Shown piece by piece: positions 34,587-45,370 of a DNA stretch of 64,000 bases. A program made the translations under genes and the position numbers. A model generated the notes under the pieces. The model was not told where the DNA came from and did no database searches. It saw nothing but the letters and a program-made list of their open reading frames with translations. Source of the stretch: Gnetum montanum (lineage: Eukaryota; Streptophyta; Gnetopsida; Gnetales; Gnetaceae); the NCBI GenBank assembly GCA_015680685.1, contig MNCI01001848.1:122717-186716 (forward strand), in the 5' to 3' direction. Positions within the stretch are counted from its first letter, which is position 1; each line of letters starts with the position of its first letter.

Positions 34587-35513
34587 TGATGAGAGCGGTT
34601 ACTCTAATAATTAGAGTGATTATTATTATAGTGGTTACTTTAATTATTAGAGTGGTTAAAATTATAGTGGCAGTTTCTCTCTAAAATTAGAGTGGCAGTT
34701 TCTCTAAAATTAGAGTAGTAGTTTTTGTAATTATTAGAGTAGTTGCTCCCAGGACTATAAATACAATGCCCAAGAGCACAAGGAGAAGTCAAGAAAAGAA
34801 GAAGAAATTTAGAAGGAGTTAAGAGGAAGTTTGGTAGTATTCAAGTAGTGAAATTTTTGTAGTTAGAGTATTTTCCAAGTGCATGTAGTAGGAGGTCTAA
34901 GTGTGGACAGATCTTTATTTGAGCATTGTGTACCTGAGCACACCTTGTGTATGGCAATAAAGATGAGCTCTTAGATTCATCCTTGCAGCACTTGAGATTT
35001 GTTTTCTTACTCATTTTCTTTATTTTGTATTCTTCTGCAATTATTTTATTTTATTTTATGCAATTTACATTTCTGTTATTAGCACACACAGTGCGATCAC
35101 TTCAAGCATGAGTGTAACACTTGGTAACCTAGTAATGATTAGTGTTTAGTAATCGTAGTAGTGTTGCGCTAGTTCAGGATGTGTACAACAAGTGAGAATG
35201 GATATTGGTGTTAGGATTAGTTTAAAGATTAGTTAATCAGTATTTAAGTTAAATTAGTTACTTAGTTATCTCTCTATGCCTCAAGCTTATTAGCAGCAGG
35301 ACATCAAAACATAAAAGCTATAAAAATCATATGCCTCAAGCTTACTTAACCATACAATTGTGACATATAGGTAAGCTTGGGAAGACAACGATCAACTAAC
35401 CCATCCTTGTTCCACAAAGGTGCATAGGCACTTAGTCCTTGGAATTTGACTGGATCATGTGTGAAACATTTGTATTTGTATGGTTAAGCATAGGGGTACC
35501 TTGCCGCTCACCA
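34587..35513 (+). repeat. S2: solo LTR of family 1
   Basis: 927 bp, TGATGAGAGCGG to CCGCTCACCA, TSD TTCTT at 34582-34586 and 35514-35518. The U3 holds a degenerate tandem repeat of ATTAGAGTGGTTA/ATTAGAGTGGCAG words (34600-34745), then ACTATAAATACAATG (about 34755). R/U5 words GTATGGCAATAAAGATGAGC and AAGCTTGGGAAGACAACG match the other LTRs. Confidence 0.88.
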
Positions 35514-35518
35514 TTCTT

Positions 35519-35853
35519 CATAATAAAAAACATCGAGGAAGTCTATCAATATGTAATTACATATCAAATATTCAAAATAAACATGTTCAAAATATTTTAA
35601 CTATTAATAATTCATTTGTAGCTATTGGCCAAGATATGAAGATAATATTTTTTGATAATGATGATTTTATTAATAGGGCAGGGGCTTCCTCCCCCTTCAA
35701 CTAATATTAATCTTTTCATGGAATGTCTAATTTCCTACCTGATAGAAAAAGATTTCTTAGGATTAGTTGTAAGGTTGAAAATCTAAAAAGATATCCTCAA
35801 AACAGTTAGTCCTTTTCTTTTTATTGATTTGGAGTTTTTCCTCTCTACAGTAC
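35519..35853 (+). other. Last visible piece of element H
   Basis: 335 bp between S2 and the 5' LTR of G. By position it should be spacer or the start of H's extra ORF. Plus-strand frames are open in part (35480-35704) but I see no match to the extra ORFs of A, C or G. Confidence 0.35.
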
Positions 35854-36721
35854 TAATGAAGTATCATGGTTGGTTGTGTCGATAGGATGCCTTCAATGCA
35901 ACCCTATCGATGTGGAGTTTGACCCATTGATGTGTACCCATCAATAGGTTCCTTATTTTTGCTTATAAATGTGCATCTTTAGCAACATTTTTGGTATCAA
36001 ATTGCATAGTTGTAATCAAGTGCTCACAGTTTTTCTTCTTAAGAGTTAGAATATCTTTTATGTACTTGTAGTAGGTGTCAAAGAGTGTACAAATCTTTAT
36101 TTGAGCATTGTTGTACCTATAGTGTGTGTGTCAATAAAGATGAGCTTTTTGATAAACCTTGTAACACTTTGAAATAGATTAATTATTTCATTAAGCATTT
36201 AATATATTAAGCAATTTTCTTTGATATTTTAAGTAATTAAGTAATTAATTAAACTACATAAAGCTAGATTAAATATCAATTAATTAAATACATAAGTATG
36301 ACCATTTCAAGCATATGTGTAGCACTTGGTAATCCCAGTAATGCTTAACATTTGGTAACCAAGTAGCATTAAATGTGCTTAGGATGTGTATGGCAAGTGG
36401 GAACAAATGCTTATGTTATAATTAGTTAAGTGTTAGCTAGTTACATTAAATTATCAATAACATTATTTTATTAATCATTCTTTATTCTTAGGTAACTTAG
36501 AACATAAAACACAAAAATGATAAAAATCATATGCCTCAGTTATACTTAACTATACTCTTATACACACAAGTGTAACTAGGAAGACAACTATTACAATGAT
36601 TAGTTTTACCTCCTAGAACTAGCGTACTTAGAAGGCTATAAGTCCATGTAATTTGATTGGATCCCATGTGAATGCTTAGTGATTTGTATGGTTAGGCATA
36701 GGGTTTACTTGCCACTCATCA
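35854..36721 (+). repeat. 5' LTR of element G
   Basis: 868 bp. It begins TAATGAAGTATCATGG (TG decayed to TA) and ends GCCACTCATCA. U3 has repeats of TATCGATGTGG/CATTGATGTG words at 35885-35950 rather than GATATC palindromes; TATA-like GCTTATAAATGTGC near 35960. Confidence 0.85.
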
Positions 36722-36740
36722 TTAGCATTGTTACCAAGGA
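36722..36740 (+). other. Decayed tRNA-Asp primer-binding site of G
   Basis: TTAGCATTGTTACCAAGGA directly after the LTR. It differs from TTGGCGCCGTTGCCGGGGA at seven positions, all G to A or C to T. Confidence 0.7.
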
Positions 36741-36880
36741 TTTTTTTTTTCTACATGTGCTATTTAGGACTTAGTGAAAATTATCTAAGATCATTGGAAT
36801 GAATCCTAAAGTTGCAATCATTCAAATAATAATAATTATTATAATAATTAAAGCACATTGAAATTTTATTTCAATCCAAA

Positions 36881-38354
36881 ATGTCTTCTTTTCATAGGCA
36901 TGATGAATCAAAACCGCCAGTGCCCCAAGAATTCAAAGTGTTGTACACTCATCTAGATGAGTGTGTACATGATTTCACCTTCATCCTACACTAGGATGAG
37001 TAGCTACGGTGGTGACACATGGAGGGCAATGTTGTGTTGCCACTTGACTAATCTATTCCTAGGATGTTGCTTCAAACTTTTAAGAGGTTGGGCATCTAGG
37101 ATCTTCACAAAGAATATGCAGTGTAGGATGATGACTATTGAGACTACTATCCCATAGAAACACAATACAAAAGAGATTAGCATTAGGAGAAGCGTAATGA
37201 AGCAATGAAGGGGAAATAATTCACTAATCCCTTGTTCCTACTAAACCAAAATGGTAATGAGGATCCTCTCTCTAAGGGTTCTCAACATGAAGATTCTCCA
37301 CTCCTTGACTCTAATGAAGGGGGCTTGAAGCCAAATCTACAATCCACTATCAACAATCTTGATTAAGGCAAAAGTGAAAGTCAACGAAGGGGCTCGAGCA
37401 AGCATCATGATGATAATAAACTTGATGATCATGGCTGTGACAAGTAGAGAGGAGGTGGTAGATACCATGGTGGTGGAGTCCTCCTCCCTCTTTATCCTCT
37501 TCACCTACATCTTCTTCTTCCTCCTTTAAATTTAATTGAAATGGTAGAGGATGAAATCGTGATGGAGGTGAATGATGGGACAAAAATAATCATAGGCCTC
37601 ACCATGAACAAAGGGTAATGGAGGACATCATAGGCATTATCAAAATCATGATGATGATAAGCCTTTGCTTGCAACTTGAAGAATGCTAAACATCATAGAG
37701 GTAGTTAGAATTCCAACCAAGCATGTGAAAGATAGCCAAATCAAGGGGTTGAATATGAACAATATCCCTAGATTTGAGGGGGAATATAACTCAAATCCAT
37801 AGATTCATCTTCAAGCCTTTCAAGATGCCTATGCCTTGTAAAACATAGAAAACAACTAGAAAAAATTCAAGCTATTTTCCAAGACACTCACAAAAGAAGC
37901 AGAAAGTTGATATCGCTCTTTGGAGCTAGAATCAATTTGTAAATGAAGTGTGATGCTTTAGCTGTTTAATGACAAATATTAGACATACTCTCGAGTGTTG
38001 AATCTAAGAAAGAAAATTCAAGGTTAGTGAAAAGGAACACATGAACCCTTGGGCACAGCCATGGAAAAGTATTATTCCCTTTTGCACATATGTCCTGGCC
38101 ATGATTATTTTCAATAGGAGTAGCTTCACCATATCATATATGAGCTTCGATCAAAAACACAAGAAACTCTTGGGATCTATGCCCAAGGGAGATTGTTAGA
38201 AGTAAAAGCCCATCAGATCCAAAGGTTGATTGAGCAGGTTGCAAAAGAAGAAGGAGAATTAAGGAAACATGAAAGTGTTGAGAAATATAATTGGGATCCT
38301 TCCATTAGAAAAAAGAAGGTTCGATTTGTGATAGTGAGGGGGAGGCATCACTTG
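36881..38354 (+). pseudogene. gag: Gag of element G, first part
   Basis: ATG at 36881 (MSSFHRHDESKPPVPQEFK). D has the corresponding YTHLDD... start, so this is the family N-terminus. The core lies at about 37750-38280: IPRFEGEYN, LQAFQDAYAL, a decayed YQTYSRVLNLRKKIQG, GHDYFQ, LGIYAQGRLLEVKAHQIQRL and EQVAKEEGELRKHESVEKY. The gene stops at 38354 where Z3 is inserted and resumes at 41677 with the segment that follows in B and D (VKNLTDSKIYFQ-like). Many stops. Confidence 0.8.
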
Positions 38355-38777
38355 TGTTGGTGACCATTTGGGACGTGACCGCCAACGAGTGTTCTCAAAC
38401 AGAATTTAGGTGTCTGCTGGTCTCTAGCAACACCAAGGCCCAAATACCTCCAAATAAACTCAGTAGTTAATGTGAGTATGTGTGTGTGCTGTTGCGGTGT
38501 GTGGTTGTGAGAAATGTAACGATTGCGTTGTGTGTAAACTACAAATGACTTACTTTAAAGAGATTCAGCCAACTTTGCCAAGTATTGTGAGTTGTTGAAA
38601 GTTTCCTATTTTGTTCAATTGCCTAGTCTACGCGGTCCTTATAATACCCACTTGTAACAAATAAAATTTTACAAAAACATTTGAGCACAACTCCGCAAAT
38701 CTACTCCTAATTTTCCCCAGAGAAAGAGATAGTTCCACAAGAAAACTAGAAATATAGCAAGATTTGATGGAAATAGA

Positions 38778-38948
38778 NNNNNNNNNNNNNNNNNNNNNNN
38801 NNNNNNNNNNNNNNNNNNNNNNNNNNNNNNNNNNNNNNNNNNNNNNNNNNNNNNNNNNNNNNNNNNNNNNNNNNNNNNNNNNNNNNNNNNNNNNNNNNNN
38901 NNNNNNNNNNNNNNNNNNNNNNNNNNNNNNNNNNNNNNNNNNNNNNNN
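38778..38948. other. Assembly gap (171 N)
   Basis: A run of N within the R/U5 half of Z3. The sequence at both edges aligns with Z1 (about 950 and 1255), so roughly 300 bp of Z1 correspond to the gap. Confidence 0.98.
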
Positions 38949-39935
38949 ACTTTAAAGATAAAAAGAAGCTATTCTGGTCCCATCAAAATACCAAAGATTT
39001 TCTGAACCCTCTTGACTACTAAATTGTTCAAGGCATGACTACAAGCAGAGGCTCTCTTACAACAATCCCAATGGTAGTTCCCACACGTTGAACAATAACA
39101 AAATTTACTACTAAAATGCTCTTAAGGCTTTTAAACACAAGCGCTTCTATGGAAAAATTTTAATAGAAATTTCTATCAGGCAATAAGAACAGTAAGAGCA
39201 ATCTAAAAATCCCAAAATTACTTGCCAAGGATGATACTATCTAAACCACTAGCTAAACAATTTAAACAAAATAAAATACATAACTCACAGGACCATGACA
39301 AAGAGGCTGAAATCTTTACTCTAGCAAACCATATTACAAGCAATCGTTCACAATTTCTTCTTTACAAAGCTCTTCTCAAGACCCCAAGTGTGTCTCTAAG
39401 TGAGAGTCCAAGTGTGATCCCAATGTCTTCTCAAAAGTGTGATGTATGAGACCCCAATATGATGATGCTTCCTCCTTAACCCCTGAAGCCTTTTTATAGG
39501 GTTCAAAGGTAGGTAGAGAAGTTACATATTCAAAAATATCTTACCTAACTTCTCTCCCAAGTAACTTGGCCAACTAATTAGGAGATTACTTGCCCAACAA
39601 GTTAGGAGGTTCCTTGCCCAACAAGTTAGGTAAGTTACGACAATTTTGGGTGGTTGCAACCACCAAAGAGATAAAAAAGGCTACAATTGACAAGTGTCCT
39701 TGGTGGTGGTTATAAACATCATGGGATTAAGGCTAAGAAATAATTTTCACAAAAAATTACCACTATAGAAAATAAAAGCTATGGTGGCCAAATGGTGTGT
39801 TCATATAACTATCCTACAAATTCTTTTTAAATAAAACTATATACATAATGAATACATTTTGGCAATGACCTCGACAAATATAAGCAACAAATTGGCATCT
39901 AAGGCTTCATAGTGCTGGACCCGAATTTCATACAT

Positions 39936-40131
39936 AATTACACTCTTCAATGGAACTATTTTCATATTGCATATTTTCAATGGAAGTAATCATGTTCCAT
40001 GATTTTCTCGATTGTGCTTCTTTAATAGCAGTGCCTCCAGCAATAATCTGCTCTCGAAATCCATGCCTACAACGGCCAATGGTGACGAAGAGGGATCTAT
40101 GTACCACAGTGAATGCCCCGGGGAGGCCAAC
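39936..40131 (-). pseudogene. Unassigned exon-like frame in Z3 cargo
   Basis: On the minus strand, after CTAACTTTCACAAG (branch- and acceptor-like), a frame of about 65 codons is open to a TGA: DVGLPGAFTVVHRSLFVTIG, RCRHGFREQIIAGGTAIKEA, then QSRKSWNMITSIENMQY. It looks like a terminal exon. It lies downstream of the oxidoreductase fragment on the same strand, but I cannot match it to that family's C-terminus, so it may be from another gene. Confidence 0.3.
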
Positions 40132-40779
40132 ATCTTGTGAAAGTTAGGGTTTCAACATACCAGGGTTTCTAAAAATTGCAGAAACCTTCAAAATTTTCTG
40201 AAATGCTTTGCTATTTCTTCTGGGTTGCCTTCTTTGTTCCCATCATTGTCTTCGTTTTCTCCATGTGCCATTGCTTGGACGTAGATCGTTTGTCTGTCTA
40301 TGCAAAGTACAGGGATGAGGGTTTTGTGGCCTGCCCAAATTTTCACGTCTGTGTTTGCAGGTTTGGTGTGATGGCGATGTAGATTTTCTTGCTGCAAATA
40401 TGATGGCAAATCCACAATTCTCATTGAGGGCGGTCGTAAAATGCACATTTTGGCCCAAAAAATGTAGCAAGCGGGGTGTCCCCTGAAGTCTTCTTGGAAA
40501 TCCAGCACCAGCTGCGTAATACCCACTGCTTATGCCAAATCCAGATTAATAGAACTTACAGTTACCTGCTGCTGTTGTTCAAAGTTATTGCTGCAAACTG
40601 ATGAAGAACCGAAGAATGAATCGTGGCTGAGATGATAATGCCAAAAATTAATATTGCAGGACCTCCTGGTAGAGTAGTGTTCTTCTGGCTTTGCAAGAAA
40701 CATCTTCGCTTAGCTATCACGTTTTATTTTTTTCAATAAGGAAGATGGTCCTAGATTCCATCAAGATCGTTACTGCAAG

Positions 40780-41655
40780 CATGATTATTCAATAAACCTC
40801 TGTAATATTCAACTGAGCGACATCAGATTTGCTACATTTTCATACTCCTTCACTAGAAATCTTCTTGTCAAGTCGTAGTCTTATAGCAAGCACATCAACT
40901 GCCCCCAAATTTAGGACATTAACAAATTCCTCCCTTTGCTATAGAACTGTGCTATTTTGAATGATTCATTTTAATGCTGTAATACCAACAGGCAGTACAA
41001 TAGCTTTGGCTGAGAAATTCTCTGTTCTACAAACTACTGTTGATATATTTCCATTGGTTTCATCAATTACAAAGTCAGTTACTCTTTTATTGGACAATAA
41101 ACAAAATCCTTTTGTCTTCAAGAGATGAACCCAAGATCTAAAAATTTTCTCATGAACCGTTCCACAACACCTAAGAACATTAAAGCCTTGCTGATGCACA
41201 ACAATGAAGTAGTAAAACATTCCCAACATTGTAGCTGCACTGCATTGCTCCCCTGGAGCAAACAATCCAAGAAGAAGCATTGGGTTCAAAGCATCCTCGT
41301 AAATCCTCTTAGAGCAACTAAACTACTTGAACAATTCCCTTGCAGTTAACTTATCATACTTTTTCCAAGCATTTTCACTATTATCAAAACTAATCACTGG
41401 ATACATCAACGGAAGTGAAGTTAAACAATCTTGTAAGGGTAGACGTCTGAACTATGGACAGACAAATGAGCCCATAGGATTGGGCAAATGAGGGAGATGT
41501 TGAAATATTGGTGATTCAACCTCAAGTCCGTTAGGTGAATACTAACTTGAATGAGACCAATTAGTGAAAGGTTGTAGGCCTAGTTCTTGTATGAGAGAAA
41601 ATATATTATGGTATGGATACCAAAAACCACGAATCCCAACCTGTTCCATGGAATG
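40780..41655 (-). pseudogene. Captured flavin amine oxidase / phytoene-desaturase-like gene fragment
   Basis: Minus strand, starting just inside the LTR tip. Reading order: GIRGFWYPYHNIFSLIQELG, LQPFTNWSHSS, stop, YSPNGLEVESPIFQHLPHLP, stop, LPLQDCLTSLPLMYPVISFD, NSENAWKKYDKLTARELFK, stop, FSCSKRIYEDALNPMLLLGL, FAPGEQCSAATMLGMFYYFI, FNVLRCCGTVHEKIFRSWV, TDFVIDETNGNISTVVC, AIVLPVGITALK, then stops and FVNVLNLGAVDVLAIRLRLD. This is the middle of the plant NAD(P)/FAD-dependent amine-oxidase-like (phytoene desaturase related) family, recognised by GFWYPY, the FAPGEQCSAAT block and LGAVDV. The N-terminal dinucleotide-binding motif and the C-terminus are not seen. At least five stops, mostly TAG and TGA, make it a pseudogene. 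The longest open part is 41289-40966. Confidence 0.65.
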
Positions 41656-41676
41656 GCCAAATGTGCCAACAACTTG

Positions 41677-41859
41677 ATGAAGTGGTGTAGTGAAAAACCT
41701 TACTGATTCAAAAATTTATTTCCAAAATTTTAGCTAAGGTGAATAATGTGGAAATATTTGGATGAAAAATTCTAAACTACTCTAAAAATTATAGAGGAAT
41801 CCAAAGAGTAAGGTAGTGATCATGATCGCAAGAGAAGGAAGGAAGCTGAACATGCCTAT
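41677..41859 (+). pseudogene. gag: Gag of element G, second part
   Basis: This short piece between Z3 and D aligns with D 43400-43560 and with B: a KNLT...F/Q...AKV motif and a Leu/Ile-rich helix (AKVNNVEIF, TTLKIIEESKE), then a basic RKEGS-like stretch. It ends in CCTAT, the TSD of D, and continues at 48050. Confidence 0.65.
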
Positions 41860-41929
41860 TGATGGGAAGCGATATCGCATGGGCCACGATAACAGTCGGC
41901 AATCAAAAATACATAACTGAAATTAGCCA

Positions 41930-43757
41930 AGTCCTCAACAATACTAGATAGTCTATACTCATCTCGATGATTATATTCCAAACTTTACCTTTATCCTCCA
42001 TCAAGACGAACAGTTGTGATGGAGAGATTTGCAAGGTAACATTGTGTTACCCCCAGATCGATCAGTCCCTAACATGCTCTTCTGTGATTTGGCATAGATT
42101 AGCATGATAGAATTATATGCTGAATACGTTGTGGAAGACTTTGACATGAGGGATTACCATCCCACAGAAGCACAACGTATTCGAGACTCAAGGCAGGAGA
42201 GCCAACATACACTGTTGAAGGGCAAAGGTCCACACGTCCTTAGCGAAATAGGAGATGATGAACCCATTATAACAAGCTCTCTAGCAAATGATGTTCCCCC
42301 TCCTAATGATGGTGAGGAGGTTGGGTATTAGAACATACGATCAACGATACATAACACTAGTTCTGATCCCCATGAACGCCAACTATTCATAGAGGGAACA
42401 ACAAATCATGTAAGGGACAGGCACTTAGATCATCATACGATCAAGGCTGTAGCAGCCAAAGAGAAGGTAAGAAGCATTGTCATGGTGATGGTTCCCCTTC
42501 CTCTTCTCCTTCATCTCATCACTCAGCCTCTCCTTCCACATCTGGGTATAGCCATCATGAACATAACAATGAGGATAGAGGTAGACAAAATGAGAGAATT
42601 TGATGGGAAAGTCGAGAGAAAGGCCAAGGGCACGAATGAAGGGAAAGTAGGGAACAACACAGACATCATAGACATCATGAAAGAGATGATCATGATGAGC
42701 CCCTACTTGCAACCTGAAGTATGCTTAACATAACGGAGGTAGTAAAAATTCCAACAAGGCATCAAAAGGACAGTTGGATCAAATGCTTAGATATGAACAA
42801 TATCCCACACTTTGAAGGGGTGTACAACTTAGATCCAAAACATCATTTATAGGCATTCCATGATGCTTGTGCCTTGTAGAACATAGAAAACGAGTGGTAG
42901 AAACTTAAGTTGTTTTCTAGGACACTCATCAAAGAAGTAGAGAGTTGGTACTAGTCCTTAGAGCTAAAAACCATTAGGAGGTGAAGTACGATGTTAGAAC
43001 TCTTTAGTGATAAGTATCAAGCATACTCCAGAGTGTCTAATTTGCTTAAGCAGATCCAAGGATGGAAGCAAGGTAATCATGAACCCTTGGATGCTACCAT
43101 GGGCCATTACTACGCATTGTTACATCGTTGCCCGAGCCATGGATACACACAACGGGACCAACTTCGCCACATCGTAGATGGGCTAAGGTATGAAACTAGA
43201 AGAACCCTTGGGACTTATGCCTAGGGAAGACTATAAGAACTTAGAGCCCATGAAATACATCTCTTGTTGGAGCAAGTAGCAAAATAAGAAGGTGAGCTAT
43301 GAAAAAGAGAGAGTGCGGAAGAATACAATTGTGAGCCCTCTCTTCGAAAGAAGGGAGTGAGATTTTGTGATGAGGAGGATGAGTCACCACTCGAAGAGTT
43401 GGTGAATAGGAAAACCTTGCCAATCCAAAAACTAACAATCGAAGTATCGGCTAAGGTAGATGAGCTGTGCGATTCCTTAGACTCTAGACTTGAAACAGTC
43501 TTAAAAATTTTAGAAGAGTCTAAGGAGGAATGAAGCAGTGATAAAGGTAAAACAAAGCGGAGAGATTTAGGCCCTGCACATAACAAGGGTAAAGGAAAAA
43601 GTACTATCTCCAATGAGGTTATGGACTTAGACATAGACAATGACAGTGGATGAAAGATCTGCCAATATGACCATCCTAAGGGATGTTGTCCAATTATCTT
43701 ACATCTACAGGAGTCTGGGGTGTATGTACTTAATCCAAGACTCAACCAACGATAAAC
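41930..43757 (+). pseudogene. gag: Gag of element D
   Basis: The start codon is deleted. N-terminal part at 42104-42331 is open (IELYAEYVVEDFDMRDYHPT). Core at 42780-43260: IPHFEGVYN, HHL*AFHDACAL, then the best preserved part (42991-43224) LELFSDKYQAYSRVSNLLKQ, QGWKQGNHEPLDATMGHYYA, HRCPSHGYTQRDQLRHIVDG, RRTLGTYA. A helix-rich segment follows (LVNRKTLPIQKLTIEVSAKV). The Cys-His motif at about 43651-43692 reads *KICQYDHPKGCC, with the first Cys replaced by TGA. Confidence 0.82.
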
Positions 43758-43779
43758 ACCCTGAAGGTTACCTTATCCA

Positions 43780-44280
43780 CAAGGTAACCCAAGGTAGTTC
43801 CACCAGCCACTAACGTACTATCCAAGTGGAACTCCACCACAACCCATCAGATAGCATCAACAATGGCAATACCCATAGTCATGGGGGATGCCACCGCCAA
43901 CACAACAGTACTCTTACCGGCAGCCCGATCCATATGGATATTATGTGTAGTAGCTAATTTCTCCAAGTGACTCTATGGGTCACATAACTCTCCAACTTCA
44001 CTACCAAGTTCATGAGTACTTTAGGAGGACTCCTTCTCCTCTGGGAGACATTCCACATTCATCCCATCCTCCAATTCCATCTACACCTCTTCCACCTATA
44101 GTTCCCATACAACCTGCTCCAACAATGCAAGGGGAACTCCCCACTCAACTGAGGCAACGAAATGCTATGAGAGTAGTAAATATTCAACCTGCTACTAGTT
44201 TTGACAACTGTAAAAAGAGAATACCTTTCTTCAGATTAGAAGCCTAGACAAGCTCTCACAACAAGTAGTTGAGTCGATGT
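43780..44280 (+). pseudogene. Pro/Gln-rich linker of D
   Basis: Gln-, Pro- and Tyr-rich frames. 43975-44247 is open for 90 codons and includes PSTPLPPIVPIQPAPTMQ and ELPTQLRQRNAMRVVNIQ, near identical in pattern to B. Confidence 0.65.
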
Positions 44281-44399
44281 ACACTCCTCCACCATCTAAA
44301 ACTTGAAAGCATCCTTCAGTCCAACATTAGAGCTGTACGCATATGGTTATGTTAACACATACCGTAACTGACTGGATCAAGGTAGGCCAACTTCCCAAG

Positions 44400-44846
44400 A
44401 AACTATCTGATCTTGGGAGTCCCCTAATCTATCTACAAATCACCGGGAATGAACCACATAAGGCTCTTCTTGACTCAGGTTCTGGAGTCAATTTAATATC
44501 ATGAGAAATGTATCAAGCCTTTAACCTACCCCAACATAAGAAGAGCAACATCCAACTGGAGCTGGTTGACTAGTCCATCACCATTCCCTTGGGATTGGTG
44601 GAGGACATCATTACCACTATGTGTGGGTGGTCATACCTAGTCAATTTCTTGGTGATTGAAGTTAACAACAACGAAGGGAACTTTCCAATTATAATGGGAA
44701 GGCCGTGGCTAAGTACAATAGATGCGTACCTATGGATCTGCAATCTTTCCTTGCAGATATCTAAGATAAACATTTATGGAAAGATCAAGAAGAAGAATGT
44801 TCCATGCATCACATACAGTGACTTAGAGGGTGATGACATGGAATAA
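44400..44846 (+). pseudogene. Aspartic protease domain of element D
   Basis: Contains GNEPHKALLDSGSGVNLIS at about 44448-44500, with the catalytic DSG intact, the best protease active site in the window. One TAG at about 44569 follows. The C-terminal half (44589-44846) is open: GLVEDIITTMCGWSYLVNFL, NEGNFPIIMGRPWLSTIDAY and KIKKKNVPCITYSD. After it the sequence becomes noncoding; no RT. Confidence 0.78.
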
Positions 44847-45189
44847 TTCTCAACATTTCTTCCATGTGATCGGTGTGCCCAAGAAAAAAAAATTCACAAG
44901 TGCCTGTATGTAGCAACCACACAAGTAGTAGACACCCCGTGGTTGATAGCTACTAGAAAGAGCAAACCAATATGCACTGAATGGACTGAGGAAACAACTC
45001 ATGCTAACAACGAAGGCATAGACATATTGGAGTATGAGCATCACCAACTTCCACCCCTTAATTTGAGAACATCAGTGGGGAGAATTTGGGCACTTTTAAG
45101 AAATTCAAATAGACGTTCATTATTTTAGATCTCTCCCTTTCCATTTAGTCATGGGAGAGATGGCCACCTATGCTGATCATTGGAGGCCC

Positions 45190-45370
45190 TAAGTTCTTTT
45201 TAGTTTTTGTTTTACACGTTTTTGTTTTACAAGTTGTTGTTTTACACATTTTTTTTACACATATTTGTTTTACACATATTTGTTATACACGTTTTTGTCT
45301 TACACATTTTTGTCTTACACATTTTTGTTTTACAAATTTCTTTAACTTTTTTTTATTTTTGTTTTACAAC
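45190..45370 (+). repeat. T-rich tandem repeat in D
   Basis: About ten degenerate copies of a 15-16 bp unit TTTTTGTTTTACACA. It produces frames rich in Phe, Leu, Cys, His that I do not regard as genes. B has the reverse complement of a few units (14760-14825), and G has a looser version at 52560-52640. Confidence 0.8.

Larger units (their letters stand above)
38355..41671 (-). mobile_element. Z3: solo long LTR of the Z family carrying a host gene fragment
   Basis: 3317 bp including a 171-base N gap. Perfect TSD ACTTG at 38350-38354 and 41672-41676. Plus-strand ends are TGTTGGTGACCATTTGG and CCAAATGTGCCAACA, which are imperfect inverted repeats. 38355-39720 aligns with 537 to about 2000 of Z1; the last 31 bp align with 3545-3575. 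Between lies a copy-specific segment with an oxidoreductase gene fragment in the same orientation as the LTR. No internal retrotransposon sequence adjoins, so it is a solo LTR. Confidence 0.85.

Noticed and set aside
36957-37157. Independent 66-codon frame
   Set aside because: It overlaps gag of G in another frame.
40188-40526. 112-codon minus-strand frame in Z3 cargo as a host exon
   Set aside because: No domain recognised, and it lies between the oxidoreductase fragment and an acceptor-like site, so it may be intron or leader.
43221-43745. 174-codon minus-strand frame, one of the longest in the window
   Set aside because: It is the antisense of gag of D, where the plus strand has the homologous, though broken, Gag sequence.
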